NCBI RefSeq assembly: GCF_005503365.1
Contig: NZ_SCML01000049.1
Location: 1 to 47,175 of the forward strand
Length of the DNA: 47,175 nt
DNA from: Hydrogenophaga sp. 2FB
GTDB lineage: Bacteria > Pseudomonadota > Gammaproteobacteria > Burkholderiales > Burkholderiaceae_C
Direction of reading: 5' to 3'
Shown: in pieces, positions 7,482 through 14,490 of the stretch
Position numbering within the stretch: position 1 is the stretch's first letter
Layout of the letters: each line of letters opens with the position of its first letter
Program-made: the position numbers and the translations under genes
The notes under the pieces: generated by a model
Told to the model about the DNA's origin: nothing
Databases searched by the model: none
Seen by the model: the letters and a program-made list of their open reading frames with translations, nothing else

Positions 7482-8327
7482 ATGCACCGTCAAATGCAGG
7501 AAAAAAAATTGGCCACAACGAAGGCAGGAACCATCCCGCGAAGCACGCCCGCGAAGAAGTCCGCCGCCAGCCCGGCGGACGCGCCTCGGCGGCGCGGTCG
7601 GCCGCCGAAGGCAGAACAGGTGATTGCCGGCACCACGCCATTGCTCGCGCGCGAGCAGGTCATCGAGCGCGCGGTGCAAATGGCGAAGGTGGAACCGTTG
7701 GCCGAGCTGTCCATCATTGGGCTGGCGCGCGAGTTCGGCGTGACACCCGCGCTGATCCACTACTACATCGGCAGCCGCGACGACCTGATCTCCGGTGTGG
7801 TGAACCTCTACTTCAAGACGCGCGTGGAACGGCTGGGCGGGCTCACGGGCGACTGGCGCGCGGACGTCGAGCACCATGCGCGGCAGAGTTATGCGCTCAT
7901 GGTCGAGTACGGCGGGGTGCTGCGCTACATCATGTCGCACAACCGCTTCCGCCTGTTCCAGCAGGTCGCGCCGGGCCAGACGGACTACGGCCTGGTCTAC
8001 CTGAACCGCATGGCGCAGATCTTTCGCGACGGCGGCTTCTCCCCCGAGCACAGCGCCATGGGCTACCACCTGCTGGCGCAGTACACGATGACGGCCGCCT
8101 ACGCCGAGGTGAGCCGGCAGTTGCCGGCCGCGCACGCGAAGTTCATCGTCAAGCGCATCGAACAGGCGCCCGAAGCGGAATACGGCGCGGCGCATTTCAT
8201 GGCCGAGCCGTTTGCGCGGGTGGACGCCGAGAGCGCTTTCGAGGCCGGCCTCGAACTGCTGCTCGATGGCATGGAGCGCTGGCGCGCGAGCCGCCCTGCG
8301 AAGCGCGCGAGAAAGGCCACGCGCTAG
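7482..8327 (+). CDS. TetR/AcrR-family transcriptional regulator
   Basis: A 281-aa regulator. An N-terminal basic tail contains RRRGRPPKAE, an AT-hook-like motif, at about residues 36-45. The TetR helix-turn-helix follows (LAREFGVTPALIHYYIGSRDDLI, about 82-104), then an all-helical ligand domain to the C terminus with a basic end. It is divergent from the aromatic-acid operon, so it most likely represses it and is released by an aromatic acid or its CoA ester. The start is uncertain: ATG 7482 lacks a ribosome site, while TTG 7509 is preceded by AGGA (7498-7501) and a run of eight A. The latter start would remove nine residues. Confidence 0.85.
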   Translation: MHRQMQEKKLATTKAGTIPRSTPAKKSAASPADAPRRRGRPPKAEQVIAGTTPLLAREQVIERAVQMAKVEPLAELSIIGLAREFGVTPALIHYYIGSRDDLISGVVNLYFKTRVERLGGLTGDWRADVEHHARQSYALMVEYGGVLRYIMSHNRFRLFQQVAPGQTDYGLVYLNRMAQIFRDGGFSPEHSAMGYHLLAQYTMTAAYAEVSRQLPAAHAKFIVKRIEQAPEAEYGAAHFMAEPFARVDAESAFEAGLELLLDGMERWRASRPAKRARKATR

Positions 8328-8370
8328 TGTGGTGGGCCTCCCCAAAATGCGTCGTCCATAATCACGCCTT

Positions 8371-8562
8371 CTCTGCGGGAGAGCGGGGCGCACCAGCCCC
8401 CACCGAAGGCGCAATCTCCCATCATCGCTCAGGTACACGGGACCGCAGAAGAACATCGCCGACTGGAGAGAGGCCCAACGCATGCCACGCATGCGTGGGC
8501 CCACCGAAGGGGCAGGCTGCCGCGGCAGCCGAAACTCTCAGGTAAAAGGACAGGGGGAGAGG
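8371..8562 (+). promoter_or_regulatory. Tandem glycine riboswitch (gcvT-type, two aptamers)
   Basis: Two consecutive copies of the glycine aptamer are visible. Aptamer 1 is closed by CTGCGG (8373-8378) with CCGCAG (8443-8448) and carries GGGAGAG, CCACCGAAGGCGCAA and GCTCAGGTA. Aptamer 2 (about 8463-8562) carries TGGAGAG, a long P3 hairpin, CCCACCGAAGGGGCA, a GGCTGCC/GGCAGCC hairpin and the hallmark AAACTCTCAGGTAAAAGGAC. A CATAAT at 8357-8362 could be the -10 box, giving a start near 8369. The aptamers end about 50 bases before the GTG of a class A penicillin-binding protein. Glycine riboswitches usually precede gcvTHP or glycine transport genes, so the downstream gene is the odd part. No terminator with a U tract is evident. 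Confidence 0.93.
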
Positions 8563-8614
8563 CGCCACCGGGCTCGCGGCCACGCGCGTCCGGCCTTCCC
8601 TGGATGGTTCTTCC

Positions 8615-10660
8615 GTGTCCCCTTCCCCCTCCCCAAACCGCCTGCTGCGCACGCTGCTCGGCGTGGTGCTCGGTGTGCTCATCGGCGGCAGCCTCGGCGG
8701 CGCCTACCTGCTGCACCACCTGTGGCAGCAATTGCCCCCCGTGGACCATCTCGCCGACTACGACCCCAGGCTGCCCCTGCGCATCTACGCGCGAGATGGC
8801 ACGCTGCTCGCGGAATACGGCCAGGAGCGCCGCGAGCTGGTGAGCCTCGACGGCATACCGCTGGTGCTGCGACAGGCCTTGCTCGCCATCGAGGATGCGA
8901 ACTTCTACGGGCACGGCGCGGTGGACTTCAGCGGCATGGCCCGCGCGGTGCTCAGCAATTTTCGCGCGGGTGAAAGCGCCCAGGGCGGCAGCACCATCAC
9001 CATGCAGGTGGCCCGCGTCTTCTTCCTCAGCCGCGAGAAAACCTACAGCCGCAAGCTCACGGAAGTCCTGCTGGCATACAAGCTGGAGTCGGTCTACAGC
9101 AAGGACAAGTTGCTCGAGCTGTACATGAACCAGGTCTACCTCGGCGAGCGCGCCTACGGCTTTGCCGCGGCGGCCTCGGTCTACTTCGACAAGACGCTGA
9201 ACCAGCTGACGGTGGCCGAAGCGGCCATGCTGGCCGGGCTGCCCAAGGCGCCCTCGGCCTACAACCCGGTGGCCAACCGCGCACGCGCCACGGTCCGCCA
9301 GCGCCACATCCTTCACCGCATGCACGCGCTGGGCCATCTGGACACGCAGCAGTTGCAAGACGCCCTGGCCGAAACGCTCACGCTGCGCGTCAACACCAGC
9401 GGGTTGCACACCGATGCGGCCTTCGCCGTGGAACAGGCGCGCCAGATGGTGGTGGACCGCTTCGGCGATGAGGCCTATGCGCTCGGCCTCAATGTGAGCA
9501 CCACGATCGATGTGGCGGCCCAACGCGCGGCCACGCGCGAACTGCGCGCGGGCCTGCAGGCGGCGCAGGCCAGGCGCGGCGATGGTGGGCGCAAGCATCG
9601 CGTTCCGTTGCCCCGCATGGAAGGCGCGCTGGTGTCGATGGACGTGAACACCGGCGAGATCCTCGCGCTGACCGGTGGCTTCGACTTCGCCCTCAACCAG
9701 TTCGACCACGCGGTGCAGGCACAGCGCCAACCGGGTTCGACCTTCAAGCCGTTCGTGTACTCGGCCGCGCTGGAGAAGGGCTATTTCCCGGGCACCTTGG
9801 TCGACGACACGCAGCGCGTGGTCACGCCCGCGGCGCGCGGCCGCAAGGCCTGGAGCCCCCGCAACTACGGCAACCAGTACGAAGGTTTCATCGACGCGCG
9901 GCGCGGCCTGGTGCGCTCCAAGAACCTGGTCGCGGTGAACCTGATGGAAGCGGCCGGCACCGACCACGTCAGCGCGTTCGCGGCGCGCTTTGGCTTCGCG
10001 CCCGAACGCAACCCGGCCGGTCTTCCCCTGGCCCTGGGCGCGGGCACCACCACGCCCTTGCAACTCACCCAGGCGTACACCGTCTTCGCCAATGGCGGCC
10101 ACTGGGTGCAGCCGCGCCTGATCCGTCAGGTGCGCGAGCGCGGCGGCGACGTGCTGTACGCAGCGCCAGACGCGGCCGAGCGCAGCGCGGTGATCTCGCC
10201 GCGCAACGCCTACGTGATGAACAGCCTGCTGCGCGACGTGGTGCGCCAGGGCACGGGGCGGCGCGCGGCGGCACTGGGCCGCCCCGACGTGGCCGGGAAA
10301 ACCGGCACCTCCAACGACGCGCGCGACGCCTGGTTTGCCGGCTACGCGGGCGGTGTGGCCTCCGTGGTGTGGATGGGTTTCGACCAGCCGCGCAGCCTGG
10401 GCAGCCGCGCCACGGGCGGCACGCTGGCGCTGCCCGTGTGGACGGCGTACATGCGGGTGGCGGTGGCGGACAGGCCGGTGTCGCAACCGGCCATGCCCGA
10501 AGGCCTGGTGCGGTTCGGCGAGGACGACGTCTATGCCGAATACCTGGCCGGCAATGCCTGCGTGGACAACCGCTCACCGTTCGTGCGGCCCGCCTTCGCA
10601 TGCGCCACGGCATTCACCGATGGGGGCGCGGCGCCGCTCACGGCGATGCCCAGCCCGTAG
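8615..10660 (+). CDS. Class A penicillin-binding protein (PBP1A family)
   Basis: A 681-aa bifunctional peptidoglycan synthase. An N-terminal membrane anchor is at residues 10-33. The GT51 glycosyltransferase domain (about 55-235) has EDANFYGHGAVD with catalytic Glu93 and GGSTITMQ (124-131). The transpeptidase domain (about 335-625) has PGSTFKP with Ser375 and Lys378, the SKN motif in GLVRSKNLVAV, and VAGKTGTSN. It is shorter than enterobacterial PBP1A (about 850 aa), with little room for the OB-like insert. It polymerises and cross-links glycan strands at the periplasmic face. The start is GTG 8615; no ATG lies in frame near it and the ribosome site is weak (TGGATGG). The glycine riboswitch upstream suggests control by glycine. 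Confidence 0.92.
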   Translation: MSPSPSPNRLLRTLLGVVLGVLIGGSLGGAYLLHHLWQQLPPVDHLADYDPRLPLRIYARDGTLLAEYGQERRELVSLDGIPLVLRQALLAIEDANFYGHGAVDFSGMARAVLSNFRAGESAQGGSTITMQVARVFFLSREKTYSRKLTEVLLAYKLESVYSKDKLLELYMNQVYLGERAYGFAAAASVYFDKTLNQLTVAEAAMLAGLPKAPSAYNPVANRARATVRQRHILHRMHALGHLDTQQLQDALAETLTLRVNTSGLHTDAAFAVEQARQMVVDRFGDEAYALGLNVSTTIDVAAQRAATRELRAGLQAAQARRGDGGRKHRVPLPRMEGALVSMDVNTGEILALTGGFDFALNQFDHAVQAQRQPGSTFKPFVYSAALEKGYFPGTLVDDTQRVVTPAARGRKAWSPRNYGNQYEGFIDARRGLVRSKNLVAVNLMEAAGTDHVSAFAARFGFAPERNPAGLPLALGAGTTTPLQLTQAYTVFANGGHWVQPRLIRQVRERGGDVLYAAPDAAERSAVISPRNAYVMNSLLRDVVRQGTGRRAAALGRPDVAGKTGTSNDARDAWFAGYAGGVASVVWMGFDQPRSLGSRATGGTLALPVWTAYMRVAVADRPVSQPAMPEGLVRFGEDDVYAEYLAGNACVDNRSPFVRPAFACATAFTDGGAAPLTAMPSP

Positions 10661-10704
10661 GCGGGCGCGCATCCAGGCGAACGTGCACCGGCGAAGGCGG
10701 CGCC

Positions 10705-10896
10705 TCAGCGCCCGAGGTCCTTCGCGCTGACGCCGGCGATGCCCCAGTTTTCCTTGGGCACGTCCTGTATCCAGACGCGCACGTTCCGCTTCGGCGCATC
10801 CACCGCCTCCACCAGCGCCTGTGTCACTTTTTCGATGACCGCCCTCTTCTGTTCCTCGGTGCGACCTTCGATCATGTAGATCTGTGCGAACGGCAT
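10705..10896 (-). CDS. dmpI: 4-Oxalocrotonate tautomerase
   Basis: A 63-aa tautomerase. After removal of Met the catalytic Pro1 is exposed (PFAQIYMIEG), and Arg11, Arg39 and Trp50 fall at the family's active-site positions. It converts 2-hydroxymuconate to 2-oxohex-3-enedioate in the oxidative branch of catechol meta-cleavage. The start ATG 10896 has an AAGGAG seven bases upstream; the in-frame longer form would bury the catalytic proline, so it is rejected. It is the last gene of the phenol operon and converges with the penicillin-binding protein gene, 44 bases away. Confidence 0.96.
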   Translation of the reverse strand: MPFAQIYMIEGRTEEQKRAVIEKVTQALVEAVDAPKRNVRVWIQDVPKENWGIAGVSAKDLGR

Positions 10897-10907
10897 GGCG
10901 TGCTCCT

Positions 10908-11957
10908 TCAAGCGGCGCGGGCGGGCAACAGGCCACGCTCGCGCGCCATCGTGAGCGCGGTGTCTTCGATCATGTCTTCCTGGCCGCCGACCATGCCGCG
11001 CCGGCCCAGCTCCACCAGCAGGTCACGCGCGGGCACACCGTACTTTTTCTCGGCGCGTTTGGCGAACAGCAGGAAGCTGCCGTACACGCCGGCGTAGCCG
11101 AGCGTGAGCGCGTCGCGGTCGACGCGGATCGGGAAGTCCATCAGCGGCACCACCACGTCTTCGGCCACGTCCTGGATCTTCCACACGTCGATGCCGGTGT
11201 GGATGCCCATGCGGTCGCACACGGCGACCAGCACCTCCATCGGCGTGTTGCCGGCACCTGCGCCGAGGCCCGCGGCGGCCGCGTCCACGCGCGTCGCGCC
11301 GGCTTCGATCGCGGCGATGCTGTTGGCCACGCCCATCGCCAGGTTGTGGTGGCCGTGAAAACCCAGCTCGGTCTCGGGCTTGAGCGCAGCGCGCACGGCG
11401 CTCAGGCGCGCCTTCACGTCGTCGGGCAGCATGTACCCGGCCGAGTCGGTCACGTAGACGCAGTTCGCGCCGTAGCCCTCCATCAGCTTCGCTTGTGTGA
11501 CCAGGCCTTCGGGCGTGTTCATGTGCGCCATCATCAGGAAGCCGACCGTGTCCATGCCGAGCTTGCGCGCGGCGGTGATGTGCTGCTCGGACACGTCGGC
11601 CTCGGTGCAGTGCGTGGCCACGCGGATGGTGTTCACGCCCAGCGCGTGCGCCATGTTGAGGTGGTCCACGGTGCCGATGCCGGGCAGCAGCAAGGCCGAG
11701 ACCTTGGCCTGCTTCATGAGCGGGATCACGGTGGACAGGTATTCCTCGTCGGTGTGCGCGGGAAAGCCGTAGTTCACCGAGCTGCCACCCAGGCCATCGC
11801 CGTGCGTGACCTCGATCAGCGGCACGCCGGCGGCGTCCAGGCCGCAGGCCACGGCCTTCATCTGGTCCAGCGTCATCTGGTGGCGCTTGGGGTGCATGCC
11901 GTCGCGCAGCGTCATGTCGTGCAGCGTGACCTTCCGGCCGTCGAGTTTGCTTTTCAT
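10908..11957 (-). CDS. dmpG: 4-Hydroxy-2-oxovalerate aldolase
   Basis: A 349-aa class II aldolase that splits 4-hydroxy-2-oxovalerate to pyruvate and acetaldehyde. The sequence VTLHDMTLRDGMHPKRHQ (about 9-26) holds the metal-ligand Asp and the catalytic Arg of the DRE-TIM/HMGL-like fold, and GFHGHHNLAMG (about 198-208) carries the two metal His residues. It works as a heterotetramer with the acylating dehydrogenase, encoded directly upstream with a 13-base gap, so that acetaldehyde is channelled. The start is ATG 11957 with AGGAG eight bases upstream. Confidence 0.96.
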   Translation of the reverse strand: MKSKLDGRKVTLHDMTLRDGMHPKRHQMTLDQMKAVACGLDAAGVPLIEVTHGDGLGGSSVNYGFPAHTDEEYLSTVIPLMKQAKVSALLLPGIGTVDHLNMAHALGVNTIRVATHCTEADVSEQHITAARKLGMDTVGFLMMAHMNTPEGLVTQAKLMEGYGANCVYVTDSAGYMLPDDVKARLSAVRAALKPETELGFHGHHNLAMGVANSIAAIEAGATRVDAAAAGLGAGAGNTPMEVLVAVCDRMGIHTGIDVWKIQDVAEDVVVPLMDFPIRVDRDALTLGYAGVYGSFLLFAKRAEKKYGVPARDLLVELGRRGMVGGQEDMIEDTALTMARERGLLPARAA

Positions 11958-11970
11958 GGTGGTCACTCCT

Positions 11971-12882
11971 TCAGGCGAATGCGGGTTCGAGCACGAGCTT
12001 GCCGGCGAGGATCTCCTCGGCAAATAGCTCGGCGGTGCGGGCGGCGGCGGCGGTCATGATGTCCAGGTTGCCGGCGTACTTGGGCAGGTAGTCGCCCAGG
12101 CCCTCGACCTCCATGTAGATGGACACACGGTTGCCGTCGATCACCGGGCCGTTGACGAGCCGGTAGCCCGGCACGTACTTCTGCACCTCGCGCAGCATCG
12201 CCTGCACCGAGGCCTCGATCTCGGCCACCTTGGGTTCGCCGACGGTCAGGCAGTGGATGGTGTCGCGCATGATCAGCGGTGGCTCGGCCGGGTTCACCAC
12301 GATGATGGCCTTGCCCTTTTGCGCGCCGCCCACTTTTTCCACCGCGCCCGCGGTGGTGCGTGTGAACTCGTCGATGTTCTTGCGCGTGCCCGGGCCGATC
12401 GAGCGGCTGGACACGGTGGCCACGATCTCGCCGTAGGCCACGGGCTGCACGCGGCTCACCGCGTAGACCATCGGAATCGTCGCCTGGCCGCCGCAGGTGA
12501 CCATGTTGACGTTCATCGCGCGCTTGCCCACCTGCTCCTGCAGGTTCACCGGTGGCACGCAGTACGGGCCGATGGCCGCGGGCGTGAGGTCGATCATCAT
12601 CACGCCGAGCTCGTTGAGCTTGCGCGAGTTCTCGGCGTGCACGTAGGCGCTGGTGGCGTCGAAGGCGATCTGCACGCCGTCTTCCAGCACGTGCGGCAGC
12701 AGGCCGTCGACGCCGTCGGCGGTGGTCTTGATGCCCATCTCGCGGGCGCGCTTCAAGCCATCGGAGTTGGGGTCGATGCCGACCATCCACACCGGTTCGA
12801 GCACCGGGCTGCGCTGCAGCTTGGCGAGCAGGTCGGTGCCGATGTTGCCGGGCCCGATGAGGGCACATTTGATTTTGTTCAT
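11971..12882 (-). CDS. dmpF: Acetaldehyde dehydrogenase (acylating)
   Basis: A 303-aa NAD-dependent, CoA-acylating enzyme that turns acetaldehyde into acetyl-CoA. The Rossmann motif IGPGNIGTD is at residues 9-17 and the catalytic cysteine is Cys130 in NMVTCGGQATIPMV, equivalent to Cys132 of DmpF. It partners the aldolase DmpG downstream. The start at 12882 (Met-Asn-Lys-Ile-Lys) is preceded by AGGAGA; the longer in-frame start six codons upstream would overlap the decarboxylase gene. Confidence 0.96.
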   Translation of the reverse strand: MNKIKCALIGPGNIGTDLLAKLQRSPVLEPVWMVGIDPNSDGLKRAREMGIKTTADGVDGLLPHVLEDGVQIAFDATSAYVHAENSRKLNELGVMMIDLTPAAIGPYCVPPVNLQEQVGKRAMNVNMVTCGGQATIPMVYAVSRVQPVAYGEIVATVSSRSIGPGTRKNIDEFTRTTAGAVEKVGGAQKGKAIIVVNPAEPPLIMRDTIHCLTVGEPKVAEIEASVQAMLREVQKYVPGYRLVNGPVIDGNRVSIYMEVEGLGDYLPKYAGNLDIMTAAAARTAELFAEEILAGKLVLEPAFA

Positions 12883-12896
12883 GGGGTTTCTCCTGT

Positions 12897-13685
12897 TCAA
12901 ACGAAGCGCATCGACACGCTGCCCAGGTCCTGGAAGCGCACGTTCACGCTGTCGCCGGCCTGCACCGAGATCGCCTCGGTCACGCCACCGGTCATGACGA
13001 AGGTGCCGGCCGGGATTTCCTGGCCGCGCGCGCCCAGGTGGTTGGCCAGCATGGCCACGGCCGTGAGCGGGTTGCCGAGCACGGCCGCGCCGGCCGCCAT
13101 CGCCACGATCTCGCCGTTCTTCTCCAGCACCACGCCCAGCGTGCGCAGGTCCAGCCCGTCGATGGCGCGCATGCGCGAACCGACGACGAAGCGCGAGGCC
13201 GAGGTGTTGTCGGCCACCACGCTCTTCAGATCGAACTTGAAATCGCGGTAGCGGCTGTCGATGATTTCAACGGCGGGCACGACGAAGTCGACCGCCGCGA
13301 GCACCGCGCCCACGTGGCAACCGGGGCCGCGCAAAGCTGCCTTGGTGACGATGCAGATCTCGGCCTCCACCTTGGGGTGGATCAGCTCCGAGGTCTTGAT
13401 CTCGCCGCCGTCGGGCCGCGCCATGTAATCGCTGACGAAGCCGAACACCGGCGTCTCCACGCCCATCTGCTTCATCTTCGCGAACGAGGTCAGGCCCGCC
13501 TTCAGGCCCGCCGTGCGCTGGCCGCGCCCTTCCTTGCGGCGGCGGATCTCATCCTGGATCGCATAGGCGTCGTCCCAGTCCATGTGCGGATGGGCGTCGG
13601 TGATCTTGGTGACGTCGTGCGCTTTCAGCTCGGCGTCTTCGAGGTGGGTCGCCAGATCGGCAATGGTTTGTGCATCGAGTTTCAT
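12897..13685 (-). CDS. dmpH: 4-Oxalocrotonate decarboxylase
   Basis: A 262-aa member of the fumarylacetoacetase/hydratase-decarboxylase family. It has KAGLTSFAKMKQMGV, PKVEAEICIV with the metal-ligand Glu pair, and AVEIIDSRYRDFKFDLKSVVADN, the usual motif set. It decarboxylates 2-oxohex-3-enedioate to 2-hydroxypenta-2,4-dienoate and normally forms a complex with the hydratase DmpE, whose gene lies directly upstream. H and E are paralogues and share this motif layout. H was told from E by the closer match to DmpH/XylI (KLDAQTIADLATHLEDAE opening). In this operon H precedes F and G, unlike the Pseudomonas dmp order. Confidence 0.92.
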   Translation of the reverse strand: MKLDAQTIADLATHLEDAELKAHDVTKITDAHPHMDWDDAYAIQDEIRRRKEGRGQRTAGLKAGLTSFAKMKQMGVETPVFGFVSDYMARPDGGEIKTSELIHPKVEAEICIVTKAALRGPGCHVGAVLAAVDFVVPAVEIIDSRYRDFKFDLKSVVADNTSASRFVVGSRMRAIDGLDLRTLGVVLEKNGEIVAMAAGAAVLGNPLTAVAMLANHLGARGQEIPAGTFVMTGGVTEAISVQAGDSVNVRFQDLGSVSMRFV

Positions 13686-13694
13686 GGGGTGCTT

Positions 13695-14477
13695 TCAAAC
13701 AAAGCGGATGCTGGTGCTGCCGAGGCCGCCGACACTGCAGTGCAAGCAGTCGCCGGCTTTCACCGGCACGAGCGGCGACTGCGAGCCGGAGAGGATCACT
13801 TCGCCGGCCTTGAGCGCGATGCCCAGGCGGCCCAGCGTGTTGGCAAGCCAGACCACCGCATTGACCGGCGAGCCCTGCACAGCGGCACCGGTCGAGGTGC
13901 TGACGATCTCGCCGTTTTTCTCGAGCACCATGCCGGCCAGGGCCAGGTCCACGTCGCGCGGATCGCGGCGCGTGCCGCCGAGCACCAGCACACCGCACGA
14001 GGCGTTGTCGGCCACGGTGTCCTGGATCTTGATCTTCCAGTCCTGGATGCGCGAGTCGACGATCTCGAAACACGGCATCACGAAGGCGGTGGCGCGCAAC
14101 ACGTCGGCCGCGGTCACGCCCGGGCCCTGCAGGTCGCTCTTGAGCACGAAGGCGACCTCGGCTTCCGCCTTGGGCGCGATCATGCTGTCGGCGCGGATGG
14201 CCTCGCCCTCGTGCACCACCATGCCCGAGAGGAGTTGGCCGAAGTCGGGCTGGTCTACCTTGAGCATGTCCATCACCACCTTGCTGGTGACGCCGATCTT
14301 CTTGCCCACCACGGTCTCGCCCGCGTCGAGGCGGCGCTGGACCATGCGCAGCTGGATGCGGTAGGCGTCGTCGATGGTGATCGTGGGTTCGCGGTCGGTG
14401 AGCGGTGCCACCGGCTTGCGCTCGAGCAGCGCCTGGTACAGCTCGTCGCCGTACTGTTCGATTTTCTTGTCGTTCAT
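13695..14477 (-). CDS. dmpE: 2-Oxopent-4-enoate hydratase
   Basis: A 260-aa hydratase that adds water to 2-hydroxypenta-2,4-dienoate to give 4-hydroxy-2-oxovalerate. Family motifs are KKIGVTSKVVMDMLKVDQPDFG, PKAEAEVAFVL and CFEIVDSRIQDWKIKIQDTVADNAS, with the acidic metal ligands. It is encoded between the semialdehyde dehydrogenase and the decarboxylase and should form the E-H complex that protects the unstable dienol. The nine-base gap to the decarboxylase indicates tight co-translation. The start is ATG 14477 (Met-Asn-Asp-Lys-Lys). Confidence 0.94.
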   Translation of the reverse strand: MNDKKIEQYGDELYQALLERKPVAPLTDREPTITIDDAYRIQLRMVQRRLDAGETVVGKKIGVTSKVVMDMLKVDQPDFGQLLSGMVVHEGEAIRADSMIAPKAEAEVAFVLKSDLQGPGVTAADVLRATAFVMPCFEIVDSRIQDWKIKIQDTVADNASCGVLVLGGTRRDPRDVDLALAGMVLEKNGEIVSTSTGAAVQGSPVNAVVWLANTLGRLGIALKAGEVILSGSQSPLVPVKAGDCLHCSVGGLGSTSIRFV

Positions 14478-14490
14478 GGGGTGTCTTTCT

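Noticed and set aside
8341..8362. Full sigma-70 promoter for the riboswitch
   Set aside because: CATAAT at 8357-8362 fits a -10 box, but no -35 element is seen at the right distance, so it is mentioned only in the riboswitch entry.
8482..8973. Short plus-strand open frame starting in the second riboswitch aptamer
   Set aside because: It overlaps the aptamer and the start of the PBP gene in a different frame and lacks homology or a ribosome site.
8429..10486. Minus-strand open frame opposite the penicillin-binding protein gene
   Set aside because: It has no conserved domain, and the plus strand carries the GT51 and transpeptidase motifs. It also runs through the riboswitch.
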